Shown here one piece after another: positions 18,361-25,604 of a stretch of DNA of 64,000 bases. Source of the stretch: Neobacillus niacini (GTDB lineage Bacteria > Bacillota > Bacilli > Bacillales > Cytobacillaceae); contig NZ_JACWFG010000002.1 in the NCBI RefSeq assembly GCF_019749295.1, positions 209,326 to 273,325 of the forward strand, given 5' to 3'. A model generated the notes under the pieces. That model saw only the letters and a list, made by a program, of their open reading frames with translations, ran no database searches and was not told the DNA's origin. The translations under genes were made by a program, and so were the position numbers. Position 1 is the stretch's first letter, and each line of letters begins with the position of its first letter.

Positions 18361-19343
18361 CCTTGTCCCCTCCATATATCAGCAACCAAATTACTAAACA
18401 CCCTTAAATAATAGAGATAATTCGCGCCCCCGTAGTTATATCTTTTGTTATACATTTTTGCGACGACAACATTGTATTCTGGAATGACAAGCAGCGTTGG
18501 CCCGTTTATACCTAGAATCTGATAAGACCCTTTCGGTACTCTGTCTCCTATCTCACTTCTACTCGCAGGTGTACCTTGCACATACCAGAACAATCCGTTT
18601 TGCGGCAGATCTTTATTTTTATAAGGAGGATTTTGAACTTGTGTGGCTAATTTAATTACTTCTTCAGCTACCAATTCTTTGTTTAAATGAAGATTCCCCC
18701 ATAACGCAAACTCGCGTGCAGAGGTGTGAAGATTCGATTCGGTCCCGTCACTTGTCTGGCCTAGTTTATAGGAAGCAGGTTCATTGGGATCATCAATGAG
18801 CGGTACTAGTTTCTCGCTGGGCTTTGTCTGCCAAGCTGTTTCCTTCAAACCTAGAGGCTGAAATACTCTTTCGTTTAAAAGCTCAGGAAAGCTTTTTTGA
18901 TAAAGTTTGTTTATTAACTTCGTCATCATTACTATGTTAATTCCTCTGTATGCCCAATCCTGTCCGGGTGGGAACTCTCGAAAAATCGTCCCATCCTCGT
19001 TTTCATGTAACCCGTGGGAATGGGTAACGAGATGCCGGATCGTTGTTCTGCCCAGTACTTCTGGGTCGTATTCTTTAAAGTAATCCACTGCAAGGTCATC
19101 CAACCTTAGGTTCCCTTCATGTACAGCATATGCGACGCATAAGCCCAAATAACTTTTTCTCGCCGAAGCGACATTAAATTGAGAGTTTTCATCAATGAGC
19201 CGGGAAGCATCTGCATGAGAATGGCGGCCGCTATAGTGCTCCAGAACTACCTGATTGTCTTTTATGATCACGAGCGCCGCACCGCTGCTGTGATTCCGTA
19301 CTTTAATATCCTCAACATATGAAATTAATTTTTCAAAAATCAT
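18357..19343 (-). CDS. Serine hydrolase of the beta-lactamase family (class C fold)
   Basis: 328 aa from the ATG at 19343, seven bases after AAAGGTG (a GTG two codons upstream is possible). The SxxK nucleophile motif is SARK in NVASARKSYLG, and the YxN-type motif is YRGIN. A GxG-like element near the C-terminus, as in NGPTLLVIP, completes the pattern. No signal peptide, so cytoplasmic. Probably an esterase or peptidase, not a resistance beta-lactamase. First gene of a coupled pair with the AarF-like gene. Confidence 0.85.
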   Translation of the reverse strand: MIFEKLISYVEDIKVRNHSSGAALVIIKDNQVVLEHYSGRHSHADASRLIDENSQFNVASARKSYLGLCVAYAVHEGNLRLDDLAVDYFKEYDPEVLGRTTIRHLVTHSHGLHENEDGTIFREFPPGQDWAYRGINIVMMTKLINKLYQKSFPELLNERVFQPLGLKETAWQTKPSEKLVPLIDDPNEPASYKLGQTSDGTESNLHTSAREFALWGNLHLNKELVAEEVIKLATQVQNPPYKNKDLPQNGLFWYVQGTPASRSEIGDRVPKGSYQILGINGPTLLVIPEYNVVVAKMYNKRYNYGGANYLYYLRVFSNLVADIWRGQG

Positions 19344-19414
19344 ATTCACACACCTTTTAATCCTAGTACTCTTCTTTCTATTAATATATACGATATCCTT
19401 TTAATAAGGTTCCA

Positions 19415-19510
19415 ACTTTTGGAACATTTACCATCACTCTGAATATACTATAGAAGACGCGAGGAAGCACCTGGCGTCCCCTGAACTGACTTTAGTAGTC
19501 AGTTTTTTTT
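19415..19510 (+). promoter_or_regulatory. Candidate leader or small RNA with intrinsic terminator upstream of DinB-like gene
   Basis: A short palindrome GTTCCAACTTTTGGAAC lies at about 19408-19424. After a TATACT box comes a possible stem GACGC...GCGTC (about 19455-19479) and then a clear terminator AACTGACT / AGTCAGTT (19484-19491 / 19497-19504) with T9. There is no plus-strand gene upstream to terminate, and the DinB-like start is 75 bp beyond. It may be an attenuated leader or an independent ~55-nt RNA. I do not recognise a known riboswitch. Confidence 0.5.
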
Positions 19511-19578
19511 TGATAAAAATAGCAGGAAGTCTCTCTGTTATAACGAATACTTTGCTAGTGAAAAAAGGAGGAATGTGG

Positions 19579-20040
19579 ATGGAAAGCCGTCATGAAGTAT
19601 TATTTACCCAGTTAGAATCGTATCGAAGTTATATTTTAGGAGTAGTGGAAAATGTAACGGAAGCAGAGGCAGAAGTGATAGCTAAGGGATTCAATAATAA
19701 TATTCGCTGGAACCTCGGGCATATCTACCTCGACCAGTATTTGTGGATCCAGGCGGTAACGAAGGGAAAGGCCGATGTTCCCGAATCCTTTCATGGGTGG
19801 TTTGGTTATGGAACCTCCCCAGCAGACTTCACATCTGATACGCCATCGTTTGAAGAGCTGAAAGAGCTGTTAAAAAAACAGCCAACTGACATTAAGAATA
19901 CATATGGTCACCGTTTAGAGGAAGAGTTCCCGCCAACCGAAATGGGCATGCATACCATCGAGCAGGTGTTGATTCGAACCATTTTTCATGAAGGCATGCA
20001 CCTGCAGAGCATTATTGATTTGAAGAAATGTATGAGGTAA
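19579..20040 (+). CDS. DinB-family four-helix metalloprotein
   Basis: 153 aa from the ATG at 19579, seven bases after AAGGAGG; an upstream in-frame extension to 19510 runs through the terminator and is not credible. DinB/YfiT four-helix bundle: first metal His in WNLGHIYLDQYLW, the other two in TIFHEGMHLQSI (HxxxH). Members include thiol S-transferases such as BstA, but substrate here is unknown. The first copy of the four-hairpin repeat starts right after its stop codon. Confidence 0.82.
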   Translation: MESRHEVLFTQLESYRSYILGVVENVTEAEAEVIAKGFNNNIRWNLGHIYLDQYLWIQAVTKGKADVPESFHGWFGYGTSPADFTSDTPSFEELKELLKKQPTDIKNTYGHRLEEEFPPTEMGMHTIEQVLIRTIFHEGMHLQSIIDLKKCMR

Positions 20041-20262
20041 GCTGTTTGGAAAATAAGCGGAGATTCTCCGTTTAAATTGGGAAATACTCATATTTCCCTA
20101 AAAATAGGCGGAGATTTTCCGCCTAATGTATCCAAATCCTTTGAATTTGTCATATTTAAAGCGGATAAGCGGAATATCTCCGCTTATCCCTGCCTCTTAA
20201 GGTCCCACTATAACAATAGGCGGAGATTCTCCGTCTATGAATTCTCAACCCTGCACAATGAA
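20041..20262 (+). repeat. Four-hairpin intergenic element, copy 1
   Basis: Hairpins at 20053-20074, 20105-20125, 20164-20188 and 20216-20238, each a variant of AGCGGAGATTCTCCGCTT. Another palindrome, GGGAAATACTCATATTTCCC, lies at 20079-20098. The spacers (ATCCAAATCCTTTGAATTTGTC and neighbours) are shared with the reverse complement of copy 5, so the whole ~220 bp is one element. The right end resembles CACGAAAATCAACA of copy 5 but is decayed. The rest of the gap to 20424 shows nothing further. Confidence 0.85.
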
Positions 20263-20424
20263 TAAAAACAGGCCAGGATTTTAACGGCCATACAATAAAA
20301 TACCTTCAACGCTCGGTGGTTCGGGAACATTCTCGCCTTTTCCCTTTCAGATTCTAATTCAGAGCAGTTTACGTTAAGAATGGGTATAATGGAATACGAG
20401 CTAAACTCAGTTACGGAGGTTATG

Positions 20425-20856
20425 ATGTTGTTTATAAAGTTAAATAGTATTAGTGCCCTATACGCGTTAGCGTTGTTTATTGCCATTGAACTCATCATCA
20501 ATGTTTCACATATTAGTGAGGCGTACGGCTGGGAATGGGATCATGTTTACATTGTTATTGCCATTATTAATGTTATTGGACTCCTTCTTGCAACACTTAT
20601 TTTTATTAACTTAACAAGGAAGTGGAAATTAGGCAGAAAAAGCAGTTTTTGGACACTTATTCTTTGGGTGCCTTATTTTATTGTTTTACTCTATTTCTTC
20701 ACTGTTTTCACATCTCTTAATGCAGGGGTGACGCTTTTTCCGAGATTTAGTCTTTTAATATTTGGATCTTGCATTCTGTTTCCGGTTTACATATTTTTCA
20801 TCAATTCATATGCTTCACCTTTAAGCATGGGTGAAGAGGAAATCTGGCATCCTTAG
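20425..20856 (+). CDS. Small integral membrane protein, unknown
   Basis: 143 aa from the second of two adjacent ATGs (20425), after GGAGG; the first (20422) is possible. Four hydrophobic segments at about 8-28, 42-65, 83-105 and 110-133. A short charged loop TRKWKLGRKS follows the second. The C-terminus GEEEIWHP is acidic. No family recognised. Confidence 0.65.
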   Translation: MLFIKLNSISALYALALFIAIELIINVSHISEAYGWEWDHVYIVIAIINVIGLLLATLIFINLTRKWKLGRKSSFWTLILWVPYFIVLLYFFTVFTSLNAGVTLFPRFSLLIFGSCILFPVYIFFINSYASPLSMGEEEIWHP

Positions 20857-20949
20857 TACGGTGTCATTAAAGCCTGAGAATGTCTAAATATTTTTACACT
20901 ATTCTAACTATTTATGGTAAATTAATTCTAACCATTTTTTTAGAAAGGT

Positions 20950-21582
20950 GTGATTGACATAGAGAACTTTGGCTTGTTTGTGATTATGTGTATTTTACTG
21001 ATTATTTTGCCTGGCCCTGATACCGCTATTGCCACCAAGAATACGCTGACAGTAGGGAGAACCGGCGGGTTTAAAACGATTTTGGGTACGTGCTGCGCCC
21101 TTCTCATTCATACTCTTGCTGCGGTTGTCGGACTTTCCGCGATTATTGTGAAGTCAGCCTTTCTATTTTCTATCTTCAAATACTTTGGTGCGGTTTACTT
21201 GGTCTATTTAGGAATCAAGACATTATGGGCGTTGAAGCAGAATAAAACAACAGCCAGCGACATACCTGCCGAGAGCAAGTATGAAGGTAAGTCCTGTTTT
21301 AAGCAGGGGTTCCTTACCAACCTCTTAAATCCAAAAGTAGCAGTATTTTTCCTGACTTTCCTGCCTCAATTCGTAGAGTCCGGCAGCCAATCTTTTCTTC
21401 CCTTTCTCATCATGGGAATCACGTATATGCTGTTAACCGCGCTCTGGTTTTTGTTCTATATCTACCTGCTTGACCAGATTCGTGCTTTTATGAAAAAACC
21501 CAAAACTCAAAGTGTGATAGAAGGAATAACCGGAACTGTCCTGATTGGATTTGGGATTAAGCTGACAATGGAAAAGGCATAG
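20950..21582 (+). CDS. LysE/RhtB family amino-acid exporter
   Basis: About 210 aa with six membrane segments. The LysE signature LPGPDTAIATKNTL is at residues 20-33, followed by GGFKTILGTCCALLIHT and NLLNPKVAVFFLTFLPQF. It exports amino acids or related metabolites. The start is uncertain: GTG at 20950 sits only one base from AGAAAGG, and an ATT at 20953 is better spaced. Monocistronic. Confidence 0.83.
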   Translation: MIDIENFGLFVIMCILLIILPGPDTAIATKNTLTVGRTGGFKTILGTCCALLIHTLAAVVGLSAIIVKSAFLFSIFKYFGAVYLVYLGIKTLWALKQNKTTASDIPAESKYEGKSCFKQGFLTNLLNPKVAVFFLTFLPQFVESGSQSFLPFLIMGITYMLLTALWFLFYIYLLDQIRAFMKKPKTQSVIEGITGTVLIGFGIKLTMEKA

Positions 21583-21587
21583 AAACC

Positions 21588-21716
21588 TCAAACAGCAGTG
21601 GAACATTTACATATCATTAACATATTTCCATCAGGATCCTTGAAAGTAAAATAGTGATTATGTTGAATCTCAGATATTACATTTACACCTTTATTTTTGG
21701 CTCTGTTATCATTCAT
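21588..21716 (-). pseudogene. C-terminal remnant of a VOC (glyoxalase/bleomycin resistance) gene
   Basis: Read from about 21716 down to a TGA at 21590-21588 the frame gives AKNKGVNVISEIQHNHY followed by FTFKDPDGNMLMICKC, the typical last strands of a VOC domain (FxDPDGN). No start and no N-terminal half are present. The remnant stops exactly where copy 2 of the four-hairpin element begins (21717), so insertion or an associated deletion probably removed the rest. Confidence 0.7.
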
Positions 21717-21962
21717 TGTTGATTTTCGTGTAGGTATGTGAATGGCGAATTAATAGTCGGAGAATTTCCGGCTAATATATATAGAGGATGCATAAGGTGC
21801 TGTTATAAGCGGAGATATTCCGGTTAACGTCTCTAAAAAGACCAAAATCCACTGATTTGGATAAAATAACCGGAGAACCTCCGCTTATATTTAATGAAAT
21901 AGGAGTATTTTTTAAATTAGCCGGAATTTCTCCGCTTATTTTTCAACATAGTGAAATCAACA
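21717..21962 (-). repeat. Four-hairpin intergenic element, copy 2
   Basis: Hairpins at 21752-21775, 21803-21827, 21864-21889 and 21913-21940. Ends are TGTTGATTTTCGTG on the left and AAATCAACA on the right, giving a 9-bp terminal inverted repeat TGTTGATTT. It aligns along its whole length with copy 5 in the same orientation. To its right, AACAGCCTAATTTAACACAG matches the terminus of the MITE-like element at 61574 (reverse complement). Confidence 0.87.
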
Positions 21963-22033
21963 GCCTAATTTAACACAGCCTTATTTTTCATAAATGAAAA
22001 AGCATCCTCAATGTTTAGGGTATTGAAATGAAT

Positions 22034-22702
22034 TCATTTTACGTACTCCTTTTTTAAAAATAAAAGCAAATCCGCTAGATCCTCTATTATGTAATCCGCT
22101 TCCACCTGATTCCATTGCGGGTCTCTTTTCCAAATGCCTATCATCCCTATATTCTGGGCAGCCTTCACATCATTTTCAGGATGGTCCCCGACAAATACAC
22201 TTTGGTGGGGCGAAACATTCAGCTGCTTTAGTGCCCTCTTAAAAATTTCGGGGTTTGGCTTCTTCATCCCTTCCCATTCCGATATTAGAATGGTGTCAAA
22301 GTACTTTTCTATCCCTAACGCATTAATATTATCGAGCTGAAACTGGCCCCTGCCATTTGTAATGATGCCTAATCGTATGTTGTAGTTTTTTAATTTTTCC
22401 AGTGTGGTTATGAGATTTGGAAATGGAACGCAATGATGTTTGAATCCAGCGATATAATCTTGTAGAAGCTCTTCCCATGTCATCACCGTGATTTGAAATT
22501 CCCCAACCAATTGCTGATATACCTTATCCTTCCATACATAGCCGCGTTGGTCTAATTCTATAAATCTCTTGATATAGGTCTCTCTTGGAATATGACCTAC
22601 CACTCTATTTAATCTTTCATATTGGGTATGGATGAACCTTTTTACCGACTCATCCCGATTTAACAATGTTCCATCTAAATCGAATAATACTGCTTTAATC
22701 AT
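22034..22702 (-). CDS. HAD-superfamily phosphatase (subfamily IA)
   Basis: 222 aa. Motif I FDLDGTLLNRDE with both Asp, motif II ITNGRG, Lys in EWEGMKKPNPEIFK, and motif IV VFVGDHPENDVKAA. The helical cap between motifs I and II is the C1 type. It hydrolyses a small phosphorylated metabolite; the substrate is not predictable. An AGGGGGAA ribosome binding site precedes the ATG. Confidence 0.88.
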   Translation of the reverse strand: MIKAVLFDLDGTLLNRDESVKRFIHTQYERLNRVVGHIPRETYIKRFIELDQRGYVWKDKVYQQLVGEFQITVMTWEELLQDYIAGFKHHCVPFPNLITTLEKLKNYNIRLGIITNGRGQFQLDNINALGIEKYFDTILISEWEGMKKPNPEIFKRALKQLNVSPHQSVFVGDHPENDVKAAQNIGMIGIWKRDPQWNQVEADYIIEDLADLLLFLKKEYVK

Positions 22703-22836
22703 TTTAAACTTCCCCCTCTACCCTTATTATTCTTCTTGTTCAATTAGGGAAAGTCCTTCTAAACATAACGGTACGTAAATTTAAATTTCGGCATGTTAGC
22801 ACTGGAAATAATGGAATTTATATCCGGAACAAGGCC

Positions 22837-23427
22837 TTAATTGCCTCCTAAATTTTCAATAAAGTCTATTGGATCAATTCTAACAATGGAGCCAATTCTA
22901 GAAGGAAAACGCTTGGTGTTTCGTGTGACTATGTAATTACACCGAGTTTCAATGGCTGTAGTCCATACATGGAAATCTTGAATATCAAAAAGCTCTAGAG
23001 GAAGTTGCATATCATATTGATGGACAATTACTTGCGCTTGGTCTGTTGTACAGGAGGAAATCTTGAGGAGGGCATCTCCAATCGAAATTGAAGACATTTT
23101 TGTAAGCATTTTAATAACTTCGTAACTATTACGGGAGACAACACTATTGGTTACTTCTTCATCTTGTAATGCAGGAAAGACGAATTGATTTAAAAACGAA
23201 TCAATCGTCTCCCAATCAAATACCTTTTTCTTCTTTCTATTCCCAATACCTTCTGCAGCATTCCGTATAAATTCCAGCAAACACACATTAGAAATAACAG
23301 GCTGATAGAATCCTAATTGTGCAGAATAGAGTATTTGACGATTGACACCATTGGTCAGTAAGGCACCACACAACACCGTCGTGTCGAGAAGTGCTTTAGG
23401 AGTAATCGATGTCGATGTCGAACTCAT
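22837..23427 (-). CDS. PIN-domain ribonuclease, putative toxin
   Basis: 196 aa. PIN features: first Asp in LLDTTVLCGALL, Glu in CLLEFIRNA, Asp in IGDALLKI and the terminal VTRNTKRFPSRIG region. These form the acidic metal site of PIN RNases. Its start lies 32 bp inside the end of the upstream HTH gene, so the two are coupled as in type II toxin-antitoxin modules. It is longer than VapC toxins (about 130 aa), with an insert at about 70-115. Target unknown. Confidence 0.72.
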   Translation of the reverse strand: MSSTSTSITPKALLDTTVLCGALLTNGVNRQILYSAQLGFYQPVISNVCLLEFIRNAAEGIGNRKKKKVFDWETIDSFLNQFVFPALQDEEVTNSVVSRNSYEVIKMLTKMSSISIGDALLKISSCTTDQAQVIVHQYDMQLPLELFDIQDFHVWTTAIETRCNYIVTRNTKRFPSRIGSIVRIDPIDFIENLGGN

Positions 23428-24109
23428 CTATATCATCTCCTAACTGTCTACGGGTGTCTTCATCTACTTTTTTCATGAAGGCATTGGCTTCTCTTGCCTG
23501 CTGCAATGTTACTTTGAATAGTTTTTGTGGAATCCTCCAGTGACCGCCTTCGGTTTGATAGGCACCTGGGAACTTTCCCTTTTCACACCAGCGGCGAATC
23601 GTTTGGTCTGACACTCCTCCAATCTCTGCTGCTTCACTTGTTGTTGCATAATCGCGGTTCGTATATTCCGTACTCAAGCTGTAGATTTCTGCAGGTTCTG
23701 AGATTTTACTAATCTGGGCAGAAACAGAATCAGTCATTTTGCTTTCAATAAGTGCCTTTACCACTTTCTTATACATGGTTTCAGCCTCTGTATGTGATTC
23801 AGAAAACAAATGAATGATGCTCCCCAAATACTCCGTAATTCGGTCTGCTGCCCCTTCCTTATCCTTCTGTTGAATTAATTCATCTATCTCTTTTGACATG
23901 GATTGCATAATGAGTATCTCTTTTTCGTCTATTATCTTATCAAGAGGAATCGAAAAGGCAGGGAAAACACTCATACCACTAATCGACTGCAAAGCTTGAT
24001 TAGCAATTACCTTCATCACTTCATAGGCCTCTGGAAAATGCTGTCCTTTTACTAAAATTAATATGCTCTTCCACAATCCTTCAGCTGTCCGCCATTCTTT
24101 AATAACCAT
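23396..24109 (-). CDS. Excisionase/MerR-type HTH protein, putative antitoxin or regulator of the PIN gene
   Basis: 237 aa. The N-terminal ~140 residues are helical and unrecognised. A helix-turn-helix of the excisionase/MerR type lies at about 155-200 (YATTSEAAEIGGVSDQTIRRWC, then GGHWRIPQ). The C-terminus is acidic (DDIDEFDIDID), as in many antitoxins that block a nuclease. The start follows AAAGGGGTG by six bases. A TATACT -10 box lies 29 bp upstream, among repeated ACTCAACA motifs, consistent with autoregulation. Confidence 0.7.
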   Translation of the reverse strand: MVIKEWRTAEGLWKSILILVKGQHFPEAYEVMKVIANQALQSISGMSVFPAFSIPLDKIIDEKEILIMQSMSKEIDELIQQKDKEGAADRITEYLGSIIHLFSESHTEAETMYKKVVKALIESKMTDSVSAQISKISEPAEIYSLSTEYTNRDYATTSEAAEIGGVSDQTIRRWCEKGKFPGAYQTEGGHWRIPQKLFKVTLQQAREANAFMKKVDEDTRRQLGDDIDEFDIDIDYS

Positions 24110-24137
24110 AACATCACCCCTTTACTCTTTTTTGTTT

Positions 24138-24197
24138 AGTATAACACGAAACTCAACATTTAAATCAACAAACTCAACAACATGTAGAGTTTGAGTT
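24138..24197 (-). promoter_or_regulatory. Promoter and repeated operator motif of the HTH-PIN pair
   Basis: Minus-strand -10 TATACT at 24143-24138. AAACTCAACA occurs at 24149-24158 and 24170-24179, exactly 21 bp apart, with a half-matching AAATCAACA at 24162-24170 and an inverted GAGTTTGAGTT at 24187-24197. Two-turn spacing puts the sites on one DNA face over the promoter. Binding by the HTH protein is inferred. A 70-codon frame over this region is not a gene. Confidence 0.55.
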
Positions 24198-24359
24198 ACA
24201 TGGTTTGATTGCGGGCAGTCATAAAAGCTTTGTACCTCGATTCCTACTCTCGCCTGCCAAAATGATTCCTTCACCTGCGGATTTTGCAATCTTCCCTGCT
24301 TATGTACTTTGTTTATATGCCTAACTAATTCCACGCCACCATCTTGTTGTGACTTACTA

Positions 24360-24457
24360 TTGACAAGAATGGTATAAAAAGGTAATCTAAAGTTAGCTAC
24401 TATGTATAACCAAGTAGCTGTTTTTTTACTCAGCTATCTTGTTTAGCAATATAGCTG
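24360..24457 (+). promoter_or_regulatory. Promoter and two inverted-repeat operators of the PadR operon
   Basis: A perfect -35 TTGACA (24360-24365) stands 17 bp from a weak -10 TAATCT (24383-24388). Inverted repeats follow: AGCTACT/AGTAGCT (24395-24401 / 24413-24419, then a T run) and CAGCTAT/ATAGCTG (24431-24437 / 24451-24457). The first could also act as an attenuator. PadR autoregulation is common and inferred here. Confidence 0.5.
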
Positions 24458-24482
24458 AAAGGTTTAGGAAGGGAGCAAATCC

Positions 24483-24812
24483 ATGTCCTTAAGAAGTCAG
24501 TTATTAAAGGGAATCTTGGATGGCTGTGTCTTAGCTGTTATTGAAAAAGAACCGGTATATGGCTATGAATTATCTAAGAAGCTTCAGGAATTTGGTTTAA
24601 GCGATGTCAGCGAGGGTACGATTTATCCCGTGTTGCTACGCTTACAGAAAAACGGTCTTATCAGGGGAGAAATGCAGCCCTCTGAATCGGGACCAAACCG
24701 AAAGTATTATTTTTTAACAAAAGAAGGCAAGGAATCTCTAGACATTATCGTTACAGAATGGAAAGAGATGGTCGGACCAGTTAATTCTTTATTTAAGGGG
24801 AGATTAGAATGA
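24483..24812 (+). CDS. PadR-family transcriptional regulator
   Basis: 109 aa. Winged-helix PadR signature: YGYELSKKLQEFG, VSEGTIYPVLLRLQKNGLI and GPNRKYYFLTKEG. It senses a small molecule or antibiotic and represses its own operon in most characterised members. Its TGA overlaps the ATG of the next gene by 4 bp, the usual pairing with a HAAS-type membrane protein. The ribosome binding site is GGAAGGGAG. Confidence 0.92.
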   Translation: MSLRSQLLKGILDGCVLAVIEKEPVYGYELSKKLQEFGLSDVSEGTIYPVLLRLQKNGLIRGEMQPSESGPNRKYYFLTKEGKESLDIIVTEWKEMVGPVNSLFKGRLE

Positions 24813-25495
24813 AGGCGAAACATTTAATTGAGGAGAATAATAGAAAACGGGAACAACTCACACCCGAGAATGAAAAATACTATAGTGACATGCTCATATA
24901 TATTCGTCTGCAATTAACACTGTCCGAACAGCAATCCGAGGAAGTGTTGATGGAAATGCTCGACCATCTTCTTGATGGCCAAAACGAAGGCAAGAGCGCT
25001 CGGGACATTTTCGGGGAAGACCCTAAACAGTATGCAGATGAAATTGTTCTAAACTTACCGAAGGAAAAGAAACGAAACGTCATTCCATTTGTTTCTAGGC
25101 TTGTTCTGGATCTGTTCAGTTGGATGCTTATGATTCGCGGAGTGGCTATTCTCCTAGGTTCTCAAATTAAGAATGAAGCTGTGGATTCAAGTGTTTATCT
25201 GTTCTCCTCTCTATTGACACTTTCCTTAATCTTAGGATCCGTTGCATTCGGCGTATGGTTTATTTTTAGAACCATCCAACGTTCTTTGTTTAATGAACAT
25301 GCTAATGAAACGAAAGACATGGTAAAGGTTGGTCTCTTCGGAGCAATCTCCATGGGACTTATCATTGCTCCAACCATGTTGATCCCAGAGTTCGGCCCCT
25401 CCTTCCACTTTTCTTGGTGGGCATCTATCCTAACAGGGTGTGCCCTTTGGGTAATCGTATTTACTTTCAAAAAACTTGAGGTTGGGCTTCGATAG
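24809..25495 (+). CDS. HAAS/DUF1129-like membrane protein, PadR partner
   Basis: 228 aa. The cytoplasmic N-terminal ~90 residues carry the alpha-helical HAAS pattern (LTLSEQQSEEVLMEMLDHLLDGQ), followed by four membrane segments from about residue 100. Proteins of this kind are encoded right after PadR regulators in Firmicutes and are thought to respond to envelope stress. Coupled to padR by a 4-bp overlap. Confidence 0.75.
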   Translation: MKAKHLIEENNRKREQLTPENEKYYSDMLIYIRLQLTLSEQQSEEVLMEMLDHLLDGQNEGKSARDIFGEDPKQYADEIVLNLPKEKKRNVIPFVSRLVLDLFSWMLMIRGVAILLGSQIKNEAVDSSVYLFSSLLTLSLILGSVAFGVWFIFRTIQRSLFNEHANETKDMVKVGLFGAISMGLIIAPTMLIPEFGPSFHFSWWASILTGCALWVIVFTFKKLEVGLR

Positions 25496-25551
25496 ATTCT
25501 CTATTGGCGGCTGGGAATTGATGAGGCAGGTACAACATCCCCACCCCACAC

Positions 25552-25598
25552 TGTAAAAAAAAACACCGAATCCGCCTCCTAAGCGAACTCGGTGTTTT
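25552..25598 (-). terminator. Intrinsic terminator of the YhgE gene
   Basis: Arms AAAACACCGA (25560-25569) and TCGGTGTTTT (25589-25598). On the minus strand a long U tract follows. It may also stop the convergent PadR operon. Confidence 0.8.
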
Positions 25599-25604
25599 CC
25601 ATTT

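Noticed and set aside
20041..20262. CRISPR-like regular palindromes (four units, ~50-bp spacing), also at the other four copies
   Set aside because: The spacers are shared between the dispersed copies and units are imperfect; no cas genes are present. It is one repeated element, not a CRISPR array.
24122..24334. 70-codon minus-strand frame upstream of the HTH gene
   Set aside because: It covers the promoter and operator repeats and has no good ribosome binding site.
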